From ZC4RG29 sp032907565 (lineage in GTDB: Bacteria; Bacteroidota; Bacteroidia; Cytophagales; Cyclobacteriaceae): a stretch of DNA of 64,000 bases. The position numbers were made by a program, and so were the translations under genes. Location of the stretch: assembly GCA_032907565.1 (NCBI GenBank), contig JAJJPK010000168.1, positions 1 through 64,000 on the forward strand, written 5' to 3'. Numbering within the stretch: position 1 is the first letter of the stretch; each line of letters opens with the position of its first letter. Under the pieces are notes generated by a model. It was not told where the DNA came from and searched no databases. It saw nothing but the letters and a program-made list of their open reading frames with translations. Below, one piece after another: positions 6,526-14,233 of this stretch.

Positions 6526-8574
6526 ATGAGGTTCATTACGCTCCTTTTCGTTTTTGCATTGCTGGCGATGGCATGTGGGACGGAGAAAAAAGCAACCAAG
6601 GCGTTCCAGCTGGGCAAATACCAGACTGCCATTGACCTTTACAGCAAACTGCTGGCCGACAATCCCCAAAACGGCTACTATAATTATATGGTGGCGGAGT
6701 CGTACCGCCTGTCAAACCGGCTCAAGGACGCCGAGCCGTACTACACCAACGCCGGGGGGCGCGGCGTTAACAGGGATACTGTAAGGTTCTTCTACGCCCA
6801 GTCGCTTAAGTCAAACGGCAAGTACCAGGAGGCGAGACGCGAACTTGATGAATTGATAAAGAATACAACTGCCCAGGCATTGAAGGAACGTGCCAGCGCT
6901 GAACTTGAAGGCCTGACTTACCTGGAGAAACTAAACAGCAGCGCAAATTATTATCGGGTAAGGAATCTGGAACTGATCAATACGCCGGCGGCTGAATACG
7001 CCCCCGTATATCTCAATAACGAACTTTACTTTTCAAGCAACCGGGGCAATGGGAAAATTTATGAAGCAACAGGAACCCCGTATTCCGATCTCTATAAAGT
7101 AGCGACACGCGGGGCTAACGTCGATGTCGCGACGGTACAACCACTTCCTTCCCACATCAACGATCCTATACGCAATGAAGGCTGCGTAACATTTACACCC
7201 GATGGGCGAATCATGGTGTTTGCAAAAGGAAACACCAGCAAGAAAAACGGAGGCGAAGACGTCGACTTGTACCTGGCGCGCTGGCGAAACGGCGAATGGT
7301 CGGAGCCAACGAAAATCAATGCCCCGGTGAACGTTCAGTATCGCGGTGAGAATGCCGTTGAGTTGGACAGGAATTTCGGTTGGGACTCCACGCCGGCGTT
7401 TAGTCCCGACGGCCGGACACTTTATTTTGCCAGCAACAGGCAGGATAGAAATGCTCAGGGCGGAACTGACCTTTACTCCGCGCAGATGGACTCACGGGGA
7501 AGATTCACACGTGTTCGCAACCTCGGTCCCGAAATCAATACTCCCGGCAATGAAATGTTCCCTTACGTTTCGGAAGATGGACGACTCTATTTTGCTTCTG
7601 ACGGACATCCGGGATACGGGGGTCTGGACTTGTTTGTCGTTAACCGGCGGGATGGCAAGAACACGATCGAGAATCTCGGGCAGCCGATGAACAGCCCTGG
7701 AGATGATTTCGGCATCTTCCTGTTCCGCGCCGATCGCGGCTTCTTTACGTCGAACCGTGAAGGGGGTAAAGGTGATGACGATATTTACACGTTCGTGAAT
7801 GAAGATCCCAACCTGAAGGTGATCAACTATGCCCTCCAGGGAATAACGTACTTCAAGGATAAGGACGAGAACCTCCAGGTACTTCCCAACACACGCGTCA
7901 CGCTCCTCGATTCGCAGGGCGAAGCGATGCAGGATTACGTCACGGGCAACGATGGCAAGTTCCTCTTCCGCGTTTACGAGAACGAAGACTATAACCTCGT
8001 AGCAGAAAGCGAAGGATATCTAACCAAGCGCCAGGCCTGGACCATGAAAGGCAAGGGTGTGGACCCGAGTACGCTTAAGGATCTTGTCACGAACATTACC
8101 CTTGATACGATTGTGATCCTCGACCGCAAAGCAGTCAATGAGAAGTTCGTGCTAGAGAACATCTACTTTGGATTCGACAGCACGGACATCAAACCTGAGG
8201 CCGCGATAGAACTTGACAAGTTGGCGCAACTGCTCATTGATAATCCCGAGATAAAAATCGAAATGGGCTCCCACACCGATAGTGTTGGATCGTTCGATTA
8301 CAATATCGATCTGTCTCGTCGCCGCGCTGAATCGACCGTCCGGTACCTTATCAACAAGGGGATATCGCCCGAAAGGCTGACGGCGAAGGGTTACGGGGAA
8401 ACGCAGCCCATTGCCCGCAACACAAACCCTGATGGCACGGATAACCCGTTGGGGCGTGCAAAGAACCGGAGAACCGAATTCAAGATCCTCGAAGTGGGCG
8501 TGCTGCCCAGAACCATCCAGGAAGAGGCTGGTGAAGTGTACGAGTACGAGGAGGATAAGTACTTCCGGGATTAA
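6526..8574 (+). CDS. PorE-like outer-membrane lipoprotein: TPR + PD40 beta-propeller + CRD + OmpA
   Basis: 682 residues from the ATG at 6526. The frame stays open upstream to a TTG at 6493, but the later start gives a proper lipoprotein signal (MRFITLLFVFALLAMAC, modified Cys at 17). Domains in order: TPR repeats (about 25-125), a PD40/WD40-like beta-propeller (about 145-430; repeated motifs such as FSSNRG, PAFSPDGRTLYFASN, YVSEDGRLYFASDG), a carboxypeptidase-regulatory-like domain (about 440-530), and an OmpA peptidoglycan-binding domain (about 545-660; SHTDS and LSRRRAES). This order is that of PorE, a peptidoglycan-associated component of the type IX secretion system in Porphyromonas. The T9SS assignment is inference from architecture; related multi-domain OmpA lipoproteins are common in this phylum. 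Confidence 0.82.
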   Translation: MRFITLLFVFALLAMACGTEKKATKAFQLGKYQTAIDLYSKLLADNPQNGYYNYMVAESYRLSNRLKDAEPYYTNAGGRGVNRDTVRFFYAQSLKSNGKYQEARRELDELIKNTTAQALKERASAELEGLTYLEKLNSSANYYRVRNLELINTPAAEYAPVYLNNELYFSSNRGNGKIYEATGTPYSDLYKVATRGANVDVATVQPLPSHINDPIRNEGCVTFTPDGRIMVFAKGNTSKKNGGEDVDLYLARWRNGEWSEPTKINAPVNVQYRGENAVELDRNFGWDSTPAFSPDGRTLYFASNRQDRNAQGGTDLYSAQMDSRGRFTRVRNLGPEINTPGNEMFPYVSEDGRLYFASDGHPGYGGLDLFVVNRRDGKNTIENLGQPMNSPGDDFGIFLFRADRGFFTSNREGGKGDDDIYTFVNEDPNLKVINYALQGITYFKDKDENLQVLPNTRVTLLDSQGEAMQDYVTGNDGKFLFRVYENEDYNLVAESEGYLTKRQAWTMKGKGVDPSTLKDLVTNITLDTIVILDRKAVNEKFVLENIYFGFDSTDIKPEAAIELDKLAQLLIDNPEIKIEMGSHTDSVGSFDYNIDLSRRRAESTVRYLINKGISPERLTAKGYGETQPIARNTNPDGTDNPLGRAKNRRTEFKILEVGVLPRTIQEEAGEVYEYEEDKYFRD

Positions 8575-8597
8575 CCTAAATTAACCGTGAAGGTGTG

Positions 8598-8622
8598 AGC
8601 CGGAGTTATGCCCGGCTTTTTT
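8598..8622 (+). terminator. Intrinsic terminator after the PorE-like gene
   Basis: AGCCGG and CCGGCT pair perfectly around an 8-base loop and are followed by a run of six T. It separates the PorE-like gene from fumC. Confidence 0.8.
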
Positions 8623-8650
8623 ATTTTGCGAACCTACCAAATGATCTGAA

Positions 8651-10072
8651 ATGGAATTCCGCATTGAAAGGGACACCATGGGCGAAGTAAAGGTGCCCGC
8701 CACGCGCTACTGGGGCGCACAGACTGAACGGTCCAGAAACAATTTTCGAATCGGCACGCCGGCCAGCATGCCGGTGGAGATCATCCACGCATTTGCCATT
8801 TTGAAGAAGGCCGCGGCTCTTGCGAACGAGGAACTGGGCGTCTTGCCCTCCGAAAAGGCCAGGTTAATTAGCCAGGTGTGCAATGAGATTCTGGAGGGTC
8901 GTCTCGACGAAGAGTTTCCGCTCGTTATTTGGCAAACAGGTTCCGGGACGCAAAGCAATATGAACGTCAACGAGGTGATCGCCAACCGCGCTCATGTATT
9001 GAACGGAGGAAAGCTCGTTGACGAAAAGAAGGTGTTGCATCCGAACGACGACGTTAACAAGTCGCAATCCTCCAACGATACATTTCCGACGGCCATGCAT
9101 ATCGCCGCCTATCGCCAGGTTACCGAGGTCACGCTCCCGGGCTTAAAACTGTTGCAAAAGACATTAGCGGACAAAGCGAGTGCATTCAGGGACATTGTCA
9201 AGACGGGCCGTACGCACTTCATGGATGCCACGCCGCTCACATTGGGACAGGAATTTTCAGGTTATGCTCAACAGCTTGCCAACTCAATACGGGCGATCGA
9301 GTCTGCACGTGAAGGGGTAAGGGAGCTTGCCTTGGGAGGTACCGCGGTCGGCACAGGTCTCAATGCACCGAAAGGATATGATGTTCTTGTCGCGAAGAAG
9401 ATTGCCGAACTGACGGGCTATCCCTTTGTTACGGCTCCCAACAAGTTTGAATCGCTTGCTGCTCATGATGCGATGGTTGAACTTTCAGGAGCATTGAAGC
9501 GCGCTGCTGTTTCTTTGATGAAGGTAGCTAATGATATTCGGATGCTGAGTTCGGGGCCGCGCTGTGGGATAGGCGAGATCGTCATTCCCGACAATGAGCC
9601 CGGTTCATCCATCATGCCCGGTAAGGTGAACCCCACCCAACCCGAAGCGATGACTATGGTTTGTGCCCAGGTCATGGGGAACGACGTGGCGGTTTCCATT
9701 GGAGGAAGCTCTGGTCACTTTGAGCTCAATGTATTCAAGCCCGTCATTGCGGCTAACGTTTTGCAGTCAGCCCGTCTGCTTGGCGATGCCTGTGTATCGT
9801 TCAATGACAACTGCGCAGTCGGTATTGAACCTAACCTACCTGTAATTCGCCGGCACCTGGAGAACTCGTTGATGCTTGTTACCGCGCTGAATCCTCATAT
9901 CGGATATGAGAATGCAGCACGAATTGCCAAGAAGGCGCATAAGGAGAACAAGACGCTTCGCGAAGCAGCCCTTGAGCTGGGCCTGTTGACGCCGGAACAG
10001 TTTGACGAATGGGTCCAGCCGGCTAACATGGTGGGCAACCTTCCGGCGGGCTCTGAGAAGGCAAGTGGTTGA
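8651..10072 (+). CDS. fumC: Class II fumarate hydratase
   Basis: 473 residues, normal length for the homotetrameric iron-independent fumarase, which interconverts fumarate and malate in the TCA cycle. N-terminal substrate-site motif GSGTQSNMNVNEVIANRA, middle motif TGRTHFMDATPLTLGQE with the catalytic His, and the superfamily signature GSSIMPGKVNP with the mobile-loop catalytic Ser are all intact. The start at 8651 gives the expected MEFRIERDTMGEVKVPA. It stands alone between a terminator and a SPOR-protein gene. Confidence 0.97.
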   Translation: MEFRIERDTMGEVKVPATRYWGAQTERSRNNFRIGTPASMPVEIIHAFAILKKAAALANEELGVLPSEKARLISQVCNEILEGRLDEEFPLVIWQTGSGTQSNMNVNEVIANRAHVLNGGKLVDEKKVLHPNDDVNKSQSSNDTFPTAMHIAAYRQVTEVTLPGLKLLQKTLADKASAFRDIVKTGRTHFMDATPLTLGQEFSGYAQQLANSIRAIESAREGVRELALGGTAVGTGLNAPKGYDVLVAKKIAELTGYPFVTAPNKFESLAAHDAMVELSGALKRAAVSLMKVANDIRMLSSGPRCGIGEIVIPDNEPGSSIMPGKVNPTQPEAMTMVCAQVMGNDVAVSIGGSSGHFELNVFKPVIAANVLQSARLLGDACVSFNDNCAVGIEPNLPVIRRHLENSLMLVTALNPHIGYENAARIAKKAHKENKTLREAALELGLLTPEQFDEWVQPANMVGNLPAGSEKASG

Positions 10073-10125
10073 TTTCAAAATATTTTGTTACTTTTATCTT
10101 CATTTTTTGAACGTAACCCACATCA

Positions 10126-10755
10126 ATGAAAAAACAACTCGTCCTCCTCTTCTGTCTGGCCCTGATTTTTGCGTCGACGGAAGGCTATAGCCAACTCTCC
10201 AAAAAGGAGAAGAAGGAGTGGAAGAAAAAGGCTAAGGAATACGCTCGCAATCCCGCCAATCTGAAGCAACTGGAAGAAGACAAGCAGGCAGCAGACAGCC
10301 AGGTGTCGTCGCTTACGCAGCGTGTTAATCAATTGCAGTCGACGATGAGCTCTAAGGACTCGCGCATCGCTGAACTGGAAGATCAGCTGGCACAGGCGCA
10401 GAATCAACTGTCAGCCGCGCGGGCCGAACTGACTCAAATGAGCCAGAACCCGAACCCAATGGATTTTTCAAAGGGCATCGTCTTTAAAGTTCAAATTGGT
10501 GCTTTCCGGAACAAAGACTTATCGAAGTACTTCCAGAACAATCCCAACTTCGGTGGTGAACTGGGACAAGATGGCGCGCAGCGCTACACCATCGGTATTT
10601 TCAGAGACTACTGGGAAGCCGACACGTTTAAGAAGTACATGCGGGAAATGGGTGTGAAGGACGCCTGGATCGTACCTTACCGGGACGGCAACCGGGTGGA
10701 GATTAAGGATGTACTGGAAGGTGTTGTAGCAGACAAGCCGCAGGGCGCGGGATAG
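10126..10755 (+). CDS. Secreted coiled-coil protein with C-terminal SPOR-like domain
   Basis: 209 residues. A signal peptide (MKKQLVLLFCLALIFASTEGYSQ) is followed by a Lys-rich helix and a heptad coiled coil (about 50-105, KQLEEDKQAADSQ to ARAELTQM). A domain of about 75 residues (about 120-195) begins VFKVQIGAF and contains YTIGIFRDYWEADTFK, which fits the SPOR fold that binds denuded peptidoglycan glycans at division septa. Some databases name such proteins ezrin/radixin/moesin-like because of the coiled coil; that is not informative. It is followed by a clear terminator. Confidence 0.78.
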   Translation: MKKQLVLLFCLALIFASTEGYSQLSKKEKKEWKKKAKEYARNPANLKQLEEDKQAADSQVSSLTQRVNQLQSTMSSKDSRIAELEDQLAQAQNQLSAARAELTQMSQNPNPMDFSKGIVFKVQIGAFRNKDLSKYFQNNPNFGGELGQDGAQRYTIGIFRDYWEADTFKKYMREMGVKDAWIVPYRDGNRVEIKDVLEGVVADKPQGAG

Positions 10756-10786
10756 TCATGACATCATCCATTCACTGATCTAAAAG

Positions 10787-10822
10787 AAGAGCCGCACCAA
10801 TTTTCGTGCTGCTCTTTTTTTT
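10787..10822 (+). terminator. Intrinsic terminator after the SPOR-protein gene
   Basis: AAGAGCCGCAC pairs with GTGCTGCTCTT (one C-T mismatch) around loop CAATTTTC, followed by eight T. Confidence 0.8.
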
Positions 10823-10851
10823 GGCGCTTCGGGCGGGCGCCAAAGGCTTTT

Positions 10852-10881
10852 TTTGTAAAATGAGGCTTCCGGTTAATTTTG
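10852..10881 (+). promoter_or_regulatory. Bacteroidota promoter with almost no leader, upstream of the Gly-rich protein
   Basis: TTTG (10852-10855), 18-base spacer, TAATTTTG (10874-10881). The ATG at 10886 begins only four bases after the -7 element, so the transcript would be leaderless or nearly so. Confidence 0.6.
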
Positions 10882-10885
10882 TGCA

Positions 10886-11671
10886 ATGAGTAGGTTTTCG
10901 TTGGTGTGTCTATGCGCGTCGTTGCTTTCCATAGCCGGATTTGCGCAGGTGAGAGTGGGAACACTAGTCATCAAGCCCAATGAAATATACGAACTCAAGG
11001 AATCAGATATCATTGTTGCGGACACGCTGATAATGATGGATTCATCGTGCATCAAGCTCAATCCACTTAAGCGCGACAACTTCATACGCGCGCAGGTTGC
11101 CTACCTGGGAAGCGGCAGTAGGATTGATGGTCGCGGTGTTGATGGTGCGCCGGGGAGGAATGGACAAAATGGAGACACCGCAACCGGACCGTGCCGTGAC
11201 GGCGCCGATGCGAGAGATGGAGGCAGAGGATTGGATGGCGGAAACGGCAACAACCTTTTTCTCTACTTCGAGCAGTTGTACCTTACGGGCCACGTGCTGG
11301 TAGATCTTTCTGGAGGCGTTGGCGGCCGGGGTGGAGATGGAGGCCACGGTGGTGGAGGCAGCCCGGGAACCCTTCACTGCAATGGAGGAGATGGCGGAAG
11401 TGGAGGAAACGGTGGGGCCGGTGGGAACGGCGGTAATGGCGGAAGGCTGACCATCAACTGCTCGCGATGCCCCGATGTTCGAGCCCTTGTTAGCAAACAA
11501 ATGACGTTCAGAAGCACGGGTGGCCATTTTGGCTTTGGAGGCAGGAGAGGCTATGCCGGTGCTCCCGGTCTCGGACCCAAAAATCGTAACGGCCAAACCG
11601 GCGACAGTGGCTACGATGGCCCAAATGGAAAGCCCGGCGAGAAGGGCACGCTAAACTTCGAGATCAACTAG
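10886..11671 (+). CDS. Secreted glycine-rich repeat protein (collagen-like / polyglycine-helix-like)
   Basis: 261 residues. A signal peptide ends near SIAGFAQ. A beta-rich N-terminal part (about 22-80) is followed by three Gly-rich blocks: about 83-125 (GVDGAPGRNGQNGD), about 145-187 (GGVGGRGGDGG with GGSGGNGGAGGNGGNGG), and about 212-255 (GFGGRRGYAGAPG, GPNGKPGEKG). Short beta-strand segments (LFLYFEQLYL, HVLVDL, RLTINC) separate them. The period is Gly-x-x or Gly-Gly-x, which fits a collagen-like or polyglycine-II helix rather than a globular fold. Four Cys occur in pairs (SRCP and CNGG region, CIKLN, PCRDG). Probably exported and structural or adhesive; no named family recognised. Its promoter is described separately. 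Confidence 0.75.
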   Translation: MSRFSLVCLCASLLSIAGFAQVRVGTLVIKPNEIYELKESDIIVADTLIMMDSSCIKLNPLKRDNFIRAQVAYLGSGSRIDGRGVDGAPGRNGQNGDTATGPCRDGADARDGGRGLDGGNGNNLFLYFEQLYLTGHVLVDLSGGVGGRGGDGGHGGGGSPGTLHCNGGDGGSGGNGGAGGNGGNGGRLTINCSRCPDVRALVSKQMTFRSTGGHFGFGGRRGYAGAPGLGPKNRNGQTGDSGYDGPNGKPGEKGTLNFEIN

Positions 11672-11677
11672 CGCACA

Positions 11678-11693
11678 CCCGCGTTCACGCGGG
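11678..11693 (+). repeat. Perfect hairpin CCCGCG-TTCA-CGCGGG between the Gly-rich gene and recJ
   Basis: Six GC pairs close a TTCA tetraloop seven bases after the stop of the Gly-rich gene. There is no T-run on either side, so it is not a canonical terminator. It may stabilise the mRNA 3' end or act as a factor-dependent terminator. Confidence 0.5.
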
Positions 11694-11724
11694 AGGCGCA
11701 TCCCTATACCATCAAACCCGTTAC

Positions 11725-13428
11725 ATGGAAAAAAAATGGCGCTACATCAGCAAACCGCCAGACGAGGCTATACGTGCACTGTCGCGCCAGATCAACGTCA
11801 ACCCCTATCTGTGCACCGTCCTTATTCAACGAGGCATCGACAGTTTTGAAGCCGCACGCGCCTTCTTCCGTCCTACACTGGATATGCTGCATGACCCGCT
11901 CCTGATGAAGGGCATGAGCCAGGCGGTGGAACGGCTTCATGCTGCCATTAAGAACAATGAGCGAATTCTGATCTACGGCGACTACGATGTCGACGGTACT
12001 ACTGCCGTCGCATTGGTATACAGCTATCTCAAGACCTTTTACAATCACTGTGAGATCTATATTCCCGACCGGTATTCTGAGGGCTATGGTGTTTCGCGTG
12101 AAGGGATTGAATGGGCATCTCAGAATGGATTCTCACTTATCGTAGCCCTCGACTGCGGTATTAAGGCTACAGAAATGGTGGGGCTAGCAAGTGATTATGG
12201 AATTGATTTCATTATTTGTGATCATCACATGCCCGGATCGGCAGTACCTGATGCAGTTGCCGTGCTCGATCCGAAACAGGACGATTGCTCCTACCCGTTC
12301 AAAGAGCTTAGTGGCTGTGGCCTCGGCTTCAAGCTGATGCATGCCTATGCACGTCGGCATCGCGATGAGCAGGACGTATACCGTTACCTTGACCTCGTTG
12401 CAGTAAGCATTGCATCCGACGTTGTACCGATGACTGGAGAGAACCGGGTACTCGCCCACTTTGGAACCAGGAAACTCAACACGGATCCTTTGCCAGGACT
12501 TAAGGCGTTGATGAAGGCTGCCGGAGTGGAATCGGACCTCGACGTGTCGGGCATCGTGTTTACCCTCGGTCCCCGCATCAATGCTGCTGGCCGTATGGAC
12601 CACGCCAGCGCAGCCGTAAAAATGCTTACGGCTCAAACCGTCGAAGAAGCGCAAGCATTCGCCGCGGCACTCAACGAGAACAATGCCGAACGAAGACAGT
12701 TTGACTCAAACATCACGGAGGAAGCACTGCGAATGATCGACGGAGATGAAACACACCGGATCGCCAAATCCACAGTCCTGTTTAAAGACACCTGGCATAA
12801 GGGGGTGATCGGAATTGTAGCTGCGCGATGCGTTGAAAAGTACTACCGACCGACCGTTATACTCACCGCCTCCAATGATAAACTAACCGGCTCAGCGCGA
12901 AGCATACACGGATTCGACCTATATCGGGCCATCAGTGCCTGCGGCGACCTGCTGGAAAAATACGGTGGGCACAAGTATGCAGCGGGGTTGACCCTGGATC
13001 CGAACAACCTGACGGCATTTCGACAGAAATTCGAGGAGGTAGTGGCGGCGAATATTACGCCCGAAATGCTTGTCCCGGTGCTTGATATTGACACAGAGGT
13101 CTATTTTGACGCCATTACGCCGAAATTCGTAAACATACTGAAACAAATGGCGCCCTTCGGCCCCGAAAATCCTACCCCTGTGTTCGTCGCTCATAACGTG
13201 CATGTATTCAACTCGCTTAGCCGGTTCAAGGAGAAACATATAAGGTTCCTGGCAGGACAGGATGGCGCGCAAAACGTCTTCCAGGTTGTTGGCTTCAATC
13301 TTGCGGAGTATTATGAAAAACTGCAGACTGGCGGACGTTTCTCCCTCGCATTTACTATCGAAGAGAATACGTACAACCGGGTCACGAGCATTCAACTCCG
13401 CATCAAAGACATTAAAGGGATAGGATGA
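11725..13428 (+). CDS. recJ: Single-stranded-DNA-specific exonuclease RecJ
   Basis: 567 residues. The DHH phosphoesterase motifs are intact: YGDYDVDGTTA, ALDCGIK and DHHMPG. They are followed by the DHHA1 domain with GRMDHASAAV and SARSIHGFDLYRA, including GGHKYAAGL. RecJ degrades ssDNA 5' to 3' in RecF-pathway recombination, mismatch repair and base-excision repair. It is cytoplasmic and needs Mn or Mg. Its TGA overlaps the ATG of lptB (ATGA), indicating translational coupling, a frequent pairing in this phylum. Confidence 0.96.
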   Translation: MEKKWRYISKPPDEAIRALSRQINVNPYLCTVLIQRGIDSFEAARAFFRPTLDMLHDPLLMKGMSQAVERLHAAIKNNERILIYGDYDVDGTTAVALVYSYLKTFYNHCEIYIPDRYSEGYGVSREGIEWASQNGFSLIVALDCGIKATEMVGLASDYGIDFIICDHHMPGSAVPDAVAVLDPKQDDCSYPFKELSGCGLGFKLMHAYARRHRDEQDVYRYLDLVAVSIASDVVPMTGENRVLAHFGTRKLNTDPLPGLKALMKAAGVESDLDVSGIVFTLGPRINAAGRMDHASAAVKMLTAQTVEEAQAFAAALNENNAERRQFDSNITEEALRMIDGDETHRIAKSTVLFKDTWHKGVIGIVAARCVEKYYRPTVILTASNDKLTGSARSIHGFDLYRAISACGDLLEKYGGHKYAAGLTLDPNNLTAFRQKFEEVVAANITPEMLVPVLDIDTEVYFDAITPKFVNILKQMAPFGPENPTPVFVAHNVHVFNSLSRFKEKHIRFLAGQDGAQNVFQVVGFNLAEYYEKLQTGGRFSLAFTIEENTYNRVTSIQLRIKDIKGIG

Positions 13429-14180
13429 TACTGAGAGCAGAACATCTGGTAAAGAAATATAAGACGCGCACGGTGGTGAACGACGTGTCGGTTGAAGTCG
13501 CGCAGGGCGAGATCGTGGGGCTCCTCGGCCCCAATGGTGCGGGCAAGACAACGTCTTTTTATATGATCGTCGGCCTCATCAAGCCAAACGAAGGCAGGAT
13601 TTTCCTGGATGATGAAGAGATCACAGCGCTGCCCATGTACCAGCGCGCCAAACGGGGGATTGGATACCTCGCCCAGGAAGCGTCTGTGTTCAGGAAGCTC
13701 ACCGTTGAGGAAAATATCCTTTCGGTGTTGGAATTGCGCGACTATACACGGCAGGAGCGGCGAGACAAGGTAGAAGCACTGATCAATGAGTTCAGCCTTC
13801 AGAAGGTACGGCACAACCTGGGTATGTCGCTTTCCGGTGGCGAGCGTCGACGCACCGAGATCGCAAGGGCTCTTGCTGTCGATCCCAAATTTGTACTCCT
13901 GGATGAACCGTTTGCAGGGGTCGACCCGATTGCGGTTGAAGAGATCCAGTCGATCGTGTCAAAGCTTAAGAGCAAAAATATCGGCATACTCATCACGGAC
14001 CATAATGTAGACGAAACCCTTTCCATAACCGACCGCGCCTACCTGATGGTGGATGGCAAATTGTTCAAGTCAGGCACGGCGGAGGATCTCGCCAACGATC
14101 CGCAAGTTCGCAAAGTCTACCTCGGCCAGAATTTTGAACTCCGGCGCGCCCGGGTCGTCCAGCAGGGCGGCGATCAGTAG
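13425..14180 (+). CDS. lptB: LPS export ABC transporter ATP-binding protein
   Basis: 251 residues. Walker A GPNGAGKTT, Q-loop YLAQEASVF, signature LSGGERRR, Walker B FVLLDEPFAGVDP, and the switch His in ITDHNVDET are present. The LptB-type sequence (MILRAEHLVKKYK, SVEVAQGEIVGLLGPNG) drives LptFG and extracts LPS from the inner membrane towards the Lpt bridge. LptF/G genes are not in this window. The start overlaps the recJ stop by four bases. The C-terminus has a short basic extension (RRARVVQQGGDQ). Confidence 0.95.
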   Translation: MILRAEHLVKKYKTRTVVNDVSVEVAQGEIVGLLGPNGAGKTTSFYMIVGLIKPNEGRIFLDDEEITALPMYQRAKRGIGYLAQEASVFRKLTVEENILSVLELRDYTRQERRDKVEALINEFSLQKVRHNLGMSLSGGERRRTEIARALAVDPKFVLLDEPFAGVDPIAVEEIQSIVSKLKSKNIGILITDHNVDETLSITDRAYLMVDGKLFKSGTAEDLANDPQVRKVYLGQNFELRRARVVQQGGDQ

Positions 14181-14214
14181 CATCCGCTCCACACCGAAAT
14201 TTCCAAAAGTGAGC

Positions 14215-14222
14215 TATTTTTG
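14215..14222 (+). promoter_or_regulatory. -7 element TATTTTTG upstream of the GH3 gene
   Basis: Matches TAnnTTTG, 12 bases before the ATG at 14234. No convincing -33 TTTG at the right distance. Confidence 0.35.
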
Positions 14223-14233
14223 AGGTTGAAGCT

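Noticed and set aside
11097..11470. Repetitive GGA/GGC-rich DNA that could be taken for a CRISPR or satellite array
   Set aside because: It is coding: the repeats reflect Gly codons of the secreted protein and have no constant spacer structure.
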